The notes under the pieces are model-generated. The model saw only the letters and a program-made list of their open reading frames with translations. It was not told the DNA's origin and made no database searches. A stretch of DNA of 64,000 nt from Neurospora tetrasperma FGSC 2508 (lineage: Eukaryota; Ascomycota; Sordariomycetes; Sordariales; Sordariaceae). The translations under genes were made by a program, and so were the position numbers. Numbering within the stretch: the first letter of the stretch is position 1; each line of letters begins with the position of its first letter. The stretch lies in the NCBI RefSeq assembly GCF_000213175.1, contig NW_009799099.1, positions 5,337,985 to 5,401,984 on the forward strand, in the 5' to 3' direction. Shown in pieces: positions 46,701 to 58,568 of this stretch.

Positions 46701-47788
46701 AAAGCCTAGACTCTTTATTAAAATAAAAGTTAAATAGTAAATAAAAGGTTTTTATTTTTAAATTTCATACTAGCGTAACTTTATACGCCCTAATAATAAT
46801 TCTTAAATAATTATTTTAATATTTTGCTAACCTAATTACAATCCGTTATAGTTTCTTATAGATTTCAATTAATTAATAGAATATTAAAACTCTATATATA
46901 ATAGTACAACGAATATATTTTATATATATTTCCCTTACCTGAATAAAGAAATTACCCTATATTTTCGCTACTAACCTTATAAATATAATCGTTTAAATTT
47001 TTATCTTTTATTTTACTATTTCTATATAAGCCCGGTAATTAAATTTATTGTTTAACTAAACCCCTAGGAATTTTATAAATTTTATCGATTAAAGTACTAT
47101 ATTCCCAAATTAGAGATTTTCCGTCCTCAATACCCTCGTCTATATAAAATATACTAATTCTATTTTATTGGCTTCGAACTTTATACCTTTTACTTTAACC
47201 TATTCTAAATATATTTCCTATATTACCTATAAAATCTAAAGATTTTCTTTAATAATACGGACTATTATAATAATATTAATATTATTTATAAAGCCGATTG
47301 TAATTGTAGTTAAAATTATTACTAATTTCTAATATAATAGGATAATAAAGAAAATGAAAAGATAAATAAGAAAAGGGAGCTTTAAAGTATATTTATTATA
47401 ATAGTATAAAAGTAAAATATTTTATTATTGAAGAAGAGAGCGCTTCTCTTATTGATAACGAAATTTACTACCTATTTAATAATTTATATCGGGAATTATA
47501 CTTTCTATAAAATATATAGAAACTACTTATAATTAATTCTATTGAATATACCCTTCAAATCAAAAAGTATAAAGAATATTACAACCCCGAATTTCTAAAC
47601 TATATAAATTATACTAGGAATTACCCAGATTATAAACTTTATCGAACGGCCTGCCCAATTACTTATTTAACCCTCCGGCAGGAAATTAAACTCTTTAATT
47701 ACTCACGTAAATCTTTTAATTATAAAGGCTTTGAAGATTCTTCTAATATTATTCAGTTATAATATAAATTTCTATACATTTACTAATT

Positions 47789-47933
47789 ATAACGGCGGTG
47801 GCAAACCACTACGCTAGCCAGCCCGTGTCCCCGCAAAAGGATACAAGTAACCGAAGCTGGCAATTCGGTTACTCAAGTGGTCTTATATAGTTGCAATGGT
47901 AGCTAAGAGGTACAACTGCAAGGCTGCCGTCAC
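47789..47933. mobile_element. 145 bp structured MITE/SINE-like element with 7 bp target duplication
   Basis: Flanked by ACTAATT at 47782-47788 and 47934-47940. Removing it with one flank copy rejoins the LINE reverse transcriptase frame (minus strand), which proves insertion. Ends are imperfect inverted repeats (ATAACGGCGG versus GTGACGGCAG). Inside are nested complementary segments: GTGG-CAAA-CCAC, CCACT with AGTGG, GTGTCC with GGATAC, and an 8 bp perfect stem TAACCGAA/TTCGGTTA whose loop GCTGGC is complementary to an upstream GCCAGC, so a pseudoknot is possible. GC content is normal and CpA is kept. It has no coding capacity. Confidence 0.7.
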
Positions 47934-50900
47934 ACTAATTTTTATTAAATAGTACTTTTCTTAGGTTTTTTAAAGATAATTACTTTTGTATCTTTAAACT
48001 ATTATGGGAAATATCCGAATTAGAGGCTAACGGTTATTAAGTACGCTATTACCTATTAGAATGATTACTCGTACAATTTCCAAAATTTATTCAAATATTA
48101 ATTAACGTCCGGGGCTTTATTAAGCGCTATCCGGAAAAGGAAATTTTAAATATCCACTTTAATAATTAATTTATTAATAACAATTAGACTAATTCTATTC
48201 ATTAATTTAATTTAGTCCAATAAATACTCTATTAGAATATTTACCTTTAGGAAGAAATAATTAATAACAATTTCAACCTGACTATTATAATTTATGATAT
48301 TTATTACCCCTTCATTAATTTAGAGGGTTAATAATTTAGGTAGGTTTATTAAGTAATAATTTCGGGTTTAGGCCTATTTTTCTAAAGGTTAAAATCGATT
48401 TGGGTTCTTCAAAACTTCAATAATACCTTCATACTATATAGCTTATTATATTTTTGAAATAATCTTCTTCTTTTTTATCGTTATTTTAATGAGTTCCTTC
48501 TAATATAATAGTATTGAATATTCAAATTATATTTAATACTTCTACCGTACTTCCTTTAAAACTATTTTATATTCTAATATTTACTAATTTATTTACCTCT
48601 CTTAACCTTTCCTCTAATATAAGACGAACTCTTTTATAATATTAGTAAATTCCTTATTAAACCCATAGAAACTTTATTCGAATTCTTCTATAATATTAAC
48701 TCTTTTTAGAACTAAAATCTATTTCTTTACTACCTTCTTTACCTTTATTATATTTATAAAATTCCAATTATAACCTCCTTCCTCTTTTACCCTCCTATTT
48801 TTTCTTTTTATTTAGACCTAAATTTTTTAAGGATAATAGTCTAAATTAATTTACTCGTACTATTGCGATCCTTAATATTTAATTTCAAACCCGGGTAATA
48901 ATTATATATAATTAATTATTCTATTTCTCTCTCTTTATATTATATTACTAAATTTTATTTATTTACTATAGGGGGTACATAAATTGAACCTTTATATTTT
49001 TATATTTATATGAGAAGGTATATAGCCTTCAAGCTAATCTTATTCTCTAAATCTTAATTAGGATAATAGAAATTAAAGTTCCTAACGGTAATAATCTAAT
49101 TTCCTATTAGGAGCTCAGCCTTAAAGAATTCGAAGAGTGGGGATTCCTACTAGTATTTTAATATTCCTTATATTAGGATAAGTAAGTAAATAGAATAAAC
49201 AGTTATGAAATCCCTTAGGTTTTTGAATATTATTATAATTTAATCCCTTTTAATTTAGAAATTAAAGTCCCTTAAATTCTATTTCTTATTTATATATATT
49301 ACCGCCTTTTCAATTTTTAAATAATCGGTTTTAAAATACTTCCCGCCCCTAGGATAATAAATATCCTTATTTAAATTTCTACCCAGCTTCTAAATCGCTA
49401 CAATATTATAAGTTTCCTTTTATTCGAATAAAAGTTTCCCTCTTTCATATAACTTCCCTATATTCTAATAAAATATTTTTAATTAAATTATTAATTACTT
49501 TAAAATTGGGTTTTTATTAGTCCTTTAACGGAGGATAAGAATATTACTTTCTTTAGGGGAAATATAAGTACATAAATATCATTACTATTATATATTTAAT
49601 TCCTATATTATAGAAATATAAATAATATATATTTATTAAATTTTATTAGGCTAAAGCTTTTAGTCGGGGGGTTAGGCTAACGATCTTTTTCGGCCGTCTT
49701 CTCTTTACACTTTCTCTAATTTATTTCTCTAGGGTAATAATAGTACGGGAATTAGGAGGAGCGTCCAATAAGTTACTCTTATTTATAATTTTTATTACTA
49801 ATTCTAATACCTTTCCAATTAGGTTTTTATAAAGAGGGGCAAACATTTACAGCCTTTCAACCTACGTAATAAATACTTTTATAATAGCTTTTTGAAAAAG
49901 AGAGTATTTTTATAGCTATAGATAAAGTATTCCTTCTTTCTATATAATTTATAATAAATAAGCGATTCATTTTTATTTAATAGATAATTTATTTTATAAA
50001 AGCGATTTCCTTTGTATTTAACTTTACTATATTAGGCGAAAATATTTTCCTAGTAATAAAATTCTACCATATATCTAATTTCCTAATATTTAAAATATTA
50101 TCAAATATTATTCAAAGTTTAAAATAATTCGTAAGGGTATACGCTACTATCCTAAAGGAAGAGATTATTCTAAAGGAAATTCGCCGCCTTCAAAATAGTA
50201 ATTTCTATTAGGAATAAACTTTTATTCTCTCCGTTCCTTCTTTTCTAAGGCTGAATTCTGATAATAGTTACTTTCTTATTTTTATTCCTTATTATATTTA
50301 CTAATACTTCTAATATAGTATAATTATTAATACTATTCTAGGGTACACTTTAGATTAATATATTTATAGTATTCATAATAACGAAGGCTTTCTTACTAAG
50401 GATTTTTGTAATTTATATTTAGTTTCTCTGATACTAATTATATATAAATTTATTAAAAATAATTATATAATCTCTAAACGTTAATATTCCAATAGCTATT
50501 CTAATTACTAAACTTAATTTCTTTTAGCTTAAGGTCGTCACTACGGCCGTCTTTATATCTTCGTTCGAACGGTTTATAAATTCGGTAGTAATGATTATTC
50601 CCTTAATAGTAAATTGCTGTTTAAAATTAAAGGGGATAAATTTTTTAATAATAATAGTAAATAATTATTAGAGGGTAGTACCGATTTTATTCGAAATAAT
50701 TTTCGTTATAATATTAGCCTATTATTTTAATACTTCCTAAATACTTTTCTTAATCTCCTTCAAAATATCCTTCTTTAAATTATTAAAATTCTTCTTAATA
50801 ATAAATTAGTCGGTTTTAGCTTTATTAACTTTGGGTCGTATAGATCTACTTTTTTTAATACGAACCTACGCAAATTCGAAAAGTAATTTTCGAATTTAAC

Positions 50901-51169
50901 ATTAATCTTCGATCGAAATAATATTATAGTCCGCCAATTTATTCGCTCTAATAATAAATTTCTTTAATATTTTATTATCTTTCTCTATTTTATCTGAGAT
51001 TTTTATAATAAATATGACTTTAAGGTTATTATATACGGAAATTTCCATAAGCGGGCTGTAAATACTATTTTCAAGCTTATAAGTACCGCTATTTATAGCT
51101 ATCGGCAACGATAATATAATACTATTGTTATATTCGTTGTAGGATATTGTAAGGGACGTAAACGACCCT

Positions 51170-54100
51170 CCTAAATCAATTACTATTATTAATTTTCATT
51201 TTAGAGCACTCCTAGACTGAAAATCGGCGTTTCCGGTTTCGGCATCGTTTTTACTTAAGGGAATAGGATAGAAGCTAGCCTATTTTATTACAAGTATTTC
51301 TAATACTCTATCCTCAAGGGTAGGCTGATTTTGTTGAATTTCAAATCCGGTTAATTAAATACAATAAGTATATATAGTATATCTTTAAATAGTATAATAG
51401 CCGATTTGTTCAATATTACTAGTGTCCTTTTATAGTTTTTAATATTATAATATATTAATAAGCTAGTTCAAAAAGTTAATTTTTCGTACGATCCGGTTGT
51501 AATAGTGTAAATATGTGACGAACGGCAGTCTGATCTGCCTAAATAAGATAGCTGAAGGTAAAGAACTATCAGAGTCGTTTGGTGAAGCCTAAGGGTTCAC
51601 AACAAGTATGCTCGTAATACCAGTCTCAATGATGATGATCAAGTTGTGTTGACTACTGTCGAACTATCTGACAATCTGAGTTCTCCAGTCGTCCCTTTAT
51701 ACTTCCGTATCGTTCATTCTATAGCTGGCTCACTTGTATTATCGTGATGCTGGCTCACCAGCGTGAGCCCTGTCTCCGACGCCTTTCTTGACCCTGCCCT
51801 GGCCCGTGGTTACACGAGCTAGCCTTTCTGGGTTGCTTGTGCTACCGATGGTCTGGTTGGCCCGTGTGCTTGCCTTAAGTTCGTAACAAAATAACGAAGG
51901 TTTGGCCAGTATTAAATAATTAAAGGAAGTAATTAAGGATGATACTCCTAAGGTAAACCGATTATTCGACTTAATTATTCAATTTGCCTATTTTATTCGC
52001 AGTATATAGCTATACTAAATATACAAAAACTAGGAACTTCGTACTTATATATAGGTATTAGGTATATTAATTATATTATAAATTTCAGCGCTATTAATAT
52101 ATATTGGAAAAGTCTTGTACGATATATGTTTAATTTCGAAGAATGGAAGGAAGTATCTGTTGAAGTCCATAATAAAATTGTAAGGAAAAATTTCAAAGAA
52201 AACCTTTATATTGCTACTTATTACCTTGAAAGACGTTTTGAATTATTTAACCAATATATTTTATTATTAAAGTTTAAAATCGAAGGTTAGTAGCATTGTA
52301 TTAGATTCTAGGTATGCGGTAGTAGTTATAATTATAGTATTCATTAAGTATTATATATTTAAGTACTAGAATTAATTTATGGGAATACCCGGCAAGAGTT
52401 TGTTAAACTCTAGGGTTATTACGTTTTTACTATAAATTTAGAACCTAAAAGAGTTAGTTAGTAGGGTAAAGGCGATCCTCTATCCGTTATTACCAGTAAT
52501 AATAAAAGCGAATATCTTCCTACTTTCGACTTTTTATTCCGGATAGTTAATTGTATATAGCGCTATAGCCGGTATATAGACGATTATTGCCTTTATATTA
52601 AAAGGCTTAATTAAAGTGCTCTTTAACCTAATAATTGTATAATAAAGATATACTATTTTTACTTCTTTAGGAATTTATATTTAGAATTATACTTTATATA
52701 TAGCTTTAACCCTAAATATTAGTTATACGATAGGAAAAGAAATAACAATTGTATAAATAATTAGAATTAGACAGTTACTTCTCATTGGTATATAAATATA
52801 GATTTATAGTTATATACTAGTTATGACGCTATTATTAATTATATTGCTAAATACTATTTAAAAGTAGAAAAGTAATTTAGGCCTTTTAAAGACATTATTT
52901 AATAGATTGCTCTTTATATTGTATCCAATAATTATATTATCTCTTTTATTATAAAGATAATAAATTAGTTTATTACTGAGTAAAATTAATTTACTTAGGA
53001 AATTAATTACTTACTATTTAACTTGTTTTTTAATAATAGTATCCGAATTATTATTAATATAGGTTACTATAACCTAAATAGATTACTTAAATTTAGAGTA
53101 CTTATTAGATAAGGCTAATAGATTTAGATTCGTAGCTAATATACTAAGCATTTATCTCGCCCTAATAACTTCGAAAATATTAGCTACTTTAAATAGCTAA
53201 TTCGGTTCGATACTATTAATAATTAATATTTTAGAAGTCGGGCTAAGAAGAGGGTATTAAATTACTATCCTATTTATAAAGTCGAAAACCATAATTAGAA
53301 TAAAAATTAGTATAGGGTTAAATTAATATTATATTATTTCTATTATACTTAAATTAAATTATTTAGTATTATAAACCAGGATAGTATTTAGTAAGAGTTA
53401 GAGACTTATTCTAATGTATATTTAATTTATATAGAAGTTTATAACGGGGATTTAGACTACCTTTACAATTATTACAGTAATATACTTAATAGCGAATCCG
53501 ATAATAATTTTGAACCTCCTCCTAAAGAAGAAAGGTAAAGAGAGTTATAGTAAATCTTAGTTAGAGATCTTCTCTATTATTTATAAATTGAAGACGACGG
53601 GGATTTCAGTATGCTCGGTTACTATAATTAAAACGTTTTATATAATTAGTATTAATATTTAGACTATTAAAATTTACTAGAATTGCAATAGGATTATTAG
53701 AAGAATATAAGAATTAATAACCTATAGCTAATAACCAATATTCCCGCTCTTATATTGTAGGTTATTAAGGATTTCAATACAGAATAAAAGGTTGATTTTA
53801 ATCAGTTTGTTTATTATTATTAGTTTATTCTTAATTGTAACAATAATATTCAATAGTATTTATATATCCTACCTTTACTTTTACAAATTAATAGCTGCGG
53901 AGGTATTAGAAAGTCTTTTTTTATTAAGGCGTTATTATTCAAATTTGAATAAGTAACTGCAATATATAATAAAACCTTACTAATTATTAAATATACTCCA
54001 ACTAGGGTAGTAGCTAATAGTATTAATAGCTAAACCTTATATTCTTTATTTAAATTCCCTATTACTCCTAAGAATGTTAATTAAAACGAACTTAAAGTAA

Positions 54101-55280
54101 CTATTATAGTATTAGAAGGTATTAATCTAGCCTAACTTTAATACTAACTATAGCCCTATCGTTATTTTATTATTAATAAAAAGTCTACATTGGGACTTCG
54201 AATTCTCAATTTCGTTAATTAAAAACTATACTAAGCCTTCCCTAAATACTAGAATAAATTATTTAATAGTAGGAGTATTCTTCTATTTAATAAGTTTGAT
54301 TAATTACTTCTAGTTAAATAGAAACTATTATTTTATAATTACTAAATTTTATTTACTATTAAAACTATCGGTTATATATATTATTATACTTTTAATAAGA
54401 CTATTAAATTATAGTAAACTATATAACAATAAGGTAATAATTAAATTGGATTTAAGGCAGCGTTCGAAGTATTACAAAGTAACTAGCCTATTCAATAATA
54501 CTAAGAATTGCTTTATTTTCAGATATAATTAAAGCTACTATTAAATAAATAAACTAAATTTATGAATACTCTACATATTTATCCTAACTATAAAAATGTT
54601 ATATTTTTTAAATTTAGTATATAAAAGTATCAAATTAGCCCTATTTTACTCTCCCTATTAAATATGCCGGCTTTAGTACTAAAGACGTAGATCCTACTAA
54701 TATCAATAATTTATAGTTTAAACTCCCATTAATAATAGAAAGTAGGGTTATATTAACCAAGAACCTTTAGATTGAAGTTAATTTAATTAATAGTACTTTA
54801 AATATTATTTTCGATATTATATAGAATTCTAACCTTCCTAATCAAAACATTATCAACGAATGATACCCTTATAGTAACCTATTTATCATACTTATTGAAT
54901 TTAACCAGTATATTGGACCTCCTTACTTCCTTAACTAAGAAGACGAAAATTGTTTCTATAATATTATTTCTATCTTTTAAATTAAGCGAGCGTTTAGGTA
55001 TTATGGAAAGACTTAGTCTATAAGATTATAATTTCCTTTAATTATTATATATACTATTATAGTATATAAGGTATAAGGTTCTACTCTCGATATAATTATA
55101 TTAGATATTTCGAAAAGGGACTTTTGAATTAAGCTTATATATATAGTATATAATAGAATTGAAACTTTATAAAGCCTTATATTCAATACTCCCTTTGATT
55201 TAAACGATATACATATTATATTTAACTATATATCTACTATAAAAGTAGTTAATAAAGTAAGAAAATTACTAAAGAAACTT
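51170..55280 (+). mobile_element. RIP-degraded Helitron (Rep and Pif1-like helicase) with inserted solo LTR
   Basis: The plus strand, ignoring Gln-to-stop changes, reads as a fungal Helitron protein. A segment around 51260-51480 (PILLQVF...QGQADFVEF) matches the region before Rep. The Rep-type domain lies at about 51900-52500, with the His-rich catalytic motif reduced to YNYS. A TSYDAIINYIAKYY segment is near 52820-52870. The Pif1 helicase Walker A is seen as NSCGGIRKSFFIKA at about 53885-53930, followed by a YAPTRVVANS piece. The C-terminal helicase motif NQYIGPPYF lies near 54905-54930, and the last blocks end about 55230 in NTPFDLNDI. The N-terminal part and the left end are missing or replaced by the LINE. 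No functional frame remains. Confidence 0.78.
51514..51888. mobile_element. solo LTR (375 bp) with 5 bp target duplication
   Basis: Starts TGTGACGAAC and ends GTTCGTAACA, a near-perfect 10 bp inverted terminus with TG...CA ends. AAATA is present directly before (51509-51513) and after (51889-51893). Removing the element plus one AAATA restores the Helitron reading frame through SVNNEGLASIK. GC content is normal, in contrast to the flanks. No internal retrotransposon domain is present, so it is a solo LTR left by recombination. Confidence 0.88.
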
Positions 55281-56439
55281 CTAGTCCCGGATATTTAAAT
55301 ACTAAAACTCCGGGTACCCAGTATTACTACTTCCGGTCCAATACTAACTTATAAATATTATTTAGGTAGTATATATTCTATCTTGTAAATATATATATAA
55401 TTATAATCAACTTTCTAAAGCGTACCTTCCTTTGTATTTGATAGCATTTGTATTGCTCCTTCCATTTTATTTCTTATATTATTAGGTAATATCTCTCCAT
55501 CTCCCTCTCCTTCTTTCCTTCTTGCATTTAATTCTTTTATTACTTTTATTAACTATTAACTATTAATTATCAACTATATCAATTATTTTTGAAGAAAGTC
55601 ATTTATAGTTCGAATAGTATTTTAACAATATATTAAAAGAAGAAGAAGAATACTGTAATTTGTTTACTATCAAGTACTAATAGACTTCTATTAGTTAAAT
55701 TAGTACTAAAACAGTATAGTTTATTAAAGATGAATTTCTTTATAAGAATAAAATTACGGCTACTCCTAGCCTTTCTCTCCCTATCCATTTAAAGTAATAT
55801 ATTACTTTTATTATTGATTATAATTCAGATTATTTTAATTTTGGATTTAGGTACCTAGATTTTACTACCGGCTTGAAAAAAAAAAAAAAAGAGGTAAAGA
55901 GTTTAATTCAATTTATTCTACGTACCCTAATTGAATACCTTATAGTATACCCTTTTTTAGAGTAACTATTAATAGTACCGAAAAATAGTACATTTTACAG
56001 CGGTTTTACATCTCCTATTCTCCCTAAAAGGCTTATACTCCCGATTAATACTTATAATAAATAAATTAGAAAATAAGAAATATTTAAGAGATAACAGTAG
56101 TATATATTTAAATATTTAAATAAAAAATTAATTACTAATAAGGAATTAAACGTAAGAACTCTCTAGAATTTATACTAGTAGCAGCTACGGGCGTTCTATA
56201 CAAACTACTATACTATGGGCATCCCTATAGCACCCCAGGGGGGGTTAATAATAGTAAATATTGTTAGGATAGACTATATATAGTGATTGGAGCATTTTGG
56301 GCATGTTTGCAAAGTGTAGCTGAGTTTATAGATGTGATAATAGAAATCCTACAATAAGAGTTAGATCTAGTAATACTTTGGCTGGTATTATACCCTTAAG
56401 TTAGGATTGGGTACTAAGAACCTTTCCGTACTTCCCGGC

Positions 56440-57086
56440 TTAGTATTTCTTAGCAGGTAGATCCAAAGCACGCTTCAATATATACCGGGCATTGCTTGAA
56501 CAGGATCCAGCATCGCACCGGTATCTGAAAACTATTTTATATCTGACACTTTGGTCAATGTTGCCGACGGCTTGCTATTATTGCAATCAGGGATTAGTTC
56601 CACCAAGTGGCGAGTGCGTGATCGCGACTTCACATCTTCAGGGTCGTTTGTTATTGTCGTTTCTCGTTGTTAATTACGTGCACCGCACATAATATATCAC
56701 CAAAGGGCTCTAGGCTAAGAAGAAGGGGTAGCTGGCAAATAAGGGTATGCGGCTCAATCTTTACTATACAGCATAGTAAAGCGTAGAGCTCAGTACGTTC
56801 ACTTTAGATATGCCTAGATCATGCTTGTGATTCAAACAATCTCAAAGACCCAACACACCAACGTCATGACACACTCCAATTGTGGGTTCAAGTGTGATGA
56901 ATTTGCTACACAAATCTTGGCCAGCGCTCTTTGAAGAATGCGATGAACGGGAATGATGTATGGCATTGTAATAGAGCATCTGGCAAAAAGCAAAAAAGAA
57001 AAACAAACAAACACTGTGGTGTCCAGAAAAGCTGTCGAGGAGGTTTGAGTTGGAGAGATAGAAAAAAACCAAAATAGAGTTTATCA
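56440..57086. other. intergenic, right edge of AT-rich block
   Basis: GC returns to normal. No gene recognised. Confidence 0.4.
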
Positions 57087-57157
57087 TGCGCCAGCCGCGA
57101 ATCGAACGCGGGGCCCATCGATGGCAACGATGGATTTTACCACTAAACCACTGGCGC
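57087..57157 (-). tRNA. tRNA-Gly (anticodon GCC)
   Basis: 71 nt cloverleaf on the minus strand. The acceptor stem GCGCCAG pairs perfectly with CTGGCGC plus discriminator A. The D arm contains TGGTTTAGTGGTAAAA (A box), the anticodon loop is TTGCCAT giving GCC, and the T arm is CCGCG-TTCGATT-CGCGG (B box). No intron. CCA is not encoded, as expected in eukaryotes. It stands only about 650 bp from the edge of the AT-rich block. Confidence 0.97.
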
Positions 57158-57874
57158 GATTTGACGTTTGTTGACGATTTGGGTAAGAATTAGACTTTGA
57201 GTACCCACGTGGTAAGCAGGGATCATTTGCCTTCATGAGACTAGACTAGTAGACCATGACGACCGCACTGTCCATTGTTCCTTCATAACGTATCCTTTGG
57301 ATGTCTGAAATTGGAGAAAATAACATGAAGCTCGGAATATCTGAAAGAGAGGGCAGATTGTTTTCCTGAACTTAGGACAACCGGTGCGTTGGATGTTGTG
57401 ATTCCATCGTGCGAAAACTCCGAATGTGAGCCAGTGTAAGTGGTAGGCGTACCTCTACGGTCATGTGCGCTTGTTATCGTGTAAAGATTACGCAATGATT
57501 CACCAACAACTTGAGGAGGTATTTCTCTCCTTGATCCACATGCATCGTGCCTGTAAACATCAAAAGCGTAGTCAGTCAATTTTTAGGCCCCAGGGGGCCT
57601 TACATAGTATCAGTTGTCACTCGGGCTCTATCTCCTTCATCTTCGGAGCTGACATCCAGGAAGCGGGCAGTATCATCACACCCGGCGGCCCGTGAGCACC
57701 TATATATCAGCCTGGTCTTTTATTCTCAAGCTTCATAGCTACACTTTTACCTCACGACCAGCTACCTCTGAGTTGCAGTCCAAAAACCAAATCTACAACC
57801 TCGATACTCAAACAGTGATATAACTATATCAACAAGACGACTCCAGTCGTGACACCAACCATCACCAACCGAAA
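57158..57874. other. intergenic
   Basis: Between the tRNA and the DUF1772 gene. A TATATCAG near 57701 is a possible core promoter. No gene recognised. Confidence 0.4.
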
Positions 57875-58568
57875 ATGTCCGCCCTCACTGGCGCCCAGCT
57901 GGGCCTAATGACAGGCTCCTTCCTCTCCGGCAAGTCCACCAGCACTTCACTCCTCCTCCTCTTCCCTCCCCATTTCACCACCGTGACCTCTCTCACCAAT
58001 CCAACTAACACACCCAAAAGGCTGCCTCCTCTCCATCCCCCTCCTCACCATCCCCACCATCATCTCCCCTTCCTCCTCCCCCACCGCCCCGATCCTCCTC
58101 TCCTCCTGGTCCACCCTCTACCATCACGGCGCCCTCACCATGCCTCCCCTGGCCTTCTTAACCGCCTCTCTCTACGGATTATCAGCTTATAAACTCTGCT
58201 CCTCCTCTTCCTCTTCCTCTTCTTCCTCTCGGACTCGGAAGCAGACTCAGACTCAACAGCGCAAGAATGAAAAACGCTCCAAGTTATTCGCCATTGCAGC
58301 CATTGCGACGCTCGCCATCGGCCCCTTGACGCTGCTCGTCATGTCCCCTACCAACAAGGAGTTGATGAGGCTCAATGAGATCCAGATTGAACCCGGTCCG
58401 TTGGTGAGTGATGTGGAAGAGGTGAGGGAGTTGGTGAGGAAGTGGAATTGGTTGCATGTTGTGCGGAGCTTGGGGCCGGTGGTGGGGTGTGTGGTTGGGT
58501 GGTTTGGGGTTTTTGGGTATGGAGACGAGGAGAAGGGTGAGGAGAAGGTTGAAGGTGAGAAGCAGTGA
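57875..58568 (+). CDS. DUF1772/anthrone-oxygenase-like membrane protein
   Basis: Small four-helix membrane protein of the family that includes HypC-type anthrone oxidases; most members are uncharacterised. Exons 57875-57929 and 58021-58568 give 200 residues. The intron (57930-58020, 91 bp) uses a GC donor (G|GCAAGT) with a CTAAC branch and AG acceptor; joining there gives FLSGCLLSIPLLTIP in phase. Features: first helix GAQLGLMTGSFLSGCLLSIPLL, the WSTLYHHGALTMPPLAF segment conserved in the family, a Ser run from a TCC/TCT repeat (about 58200-58231), AIAAIATLAIGPLTLLVMSPTNKEL carrying the family's PTN motif, and a final helix VRSLGPVVGCVVGWFGVF. No polyketide synthase is in the window, so a pigment role is not indicated here. 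Confidence 0.85.

Larger units (their letters stand above)
45700..51170 (-). mobile_element. RIP-degraded Tad1-like LINE (non-LTR retrotransposon)
   Basis: Read right to left with Gln-to-stop changes ignored, the minus strand gives the order of a Tad1-clade element. The Gag-like ORF1 starts near 51150 (the stretch 51108-50902 is still open). A zinc-knuckle remnant lies about 50105-50050 (C, Y for C, Y for H, Y or C). The apurinic-type endonuclease lies about 49320-48850, with the GDFNxHHPxWD motif seen as RNFNFYYPN near 49075. The reverse transcriptase lies about 48130-46900, with NKAP near 48115, the GIPQGSPLSP region reduced to a stop-containing SSL stretch, and the catalytic FVDD box changed to FINN at about 47295-47284. 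A C-terminal Cys/His motif lies about 45930-45870. Every changed key residue fits G-to-A or C-to-T. The element is non-functional and is interrupted by two GC-normal islands. Confidence 0.75.
41640..56440. other. AT-rich, RIP-type block of transposon relics
   Basis: From about 41640 the sequence switches abruptly to very high A+T, poor in CA and TG and rich in TA, and returns to normal near 56440. There is no intact gene. In-frame TAA/TAG codons sit where family members have Gln, the product expected from C-to-T change at CpA. Part is decoded as a LINE (minus) and a Helitron (plus). The left 4 kb (41.6-45.7 kb) and 55.3-56.4 kb are further relics that could not be assigned. Confidence 0.85.

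Noticed and set aside
46517-46726. 69-codon open frame in the GC island
   Set aside because: No similarity; length is expected by chance in a short GC-rich stretch.
47789-47933. tRNA gene or tRNA-derived SINE head in the 145 bp element
   Set aside because: The reverse strand has an A-box-like TAGCGTAGTGG but no B box at the right distance and no cloverleaf.
47789-47933. HDV-like ribozyme
   Set aside because: The order of paired segments differs from the nested double pseudoknot of HDV ribozymes and no catalytic core was seen.
56213-56245. Helitron 3' end (hairpin CTATGGG...CCCTATAG followed by G run)
   Set aside because: The hairpin is real but no CTRR terminus follows within the usual distance.
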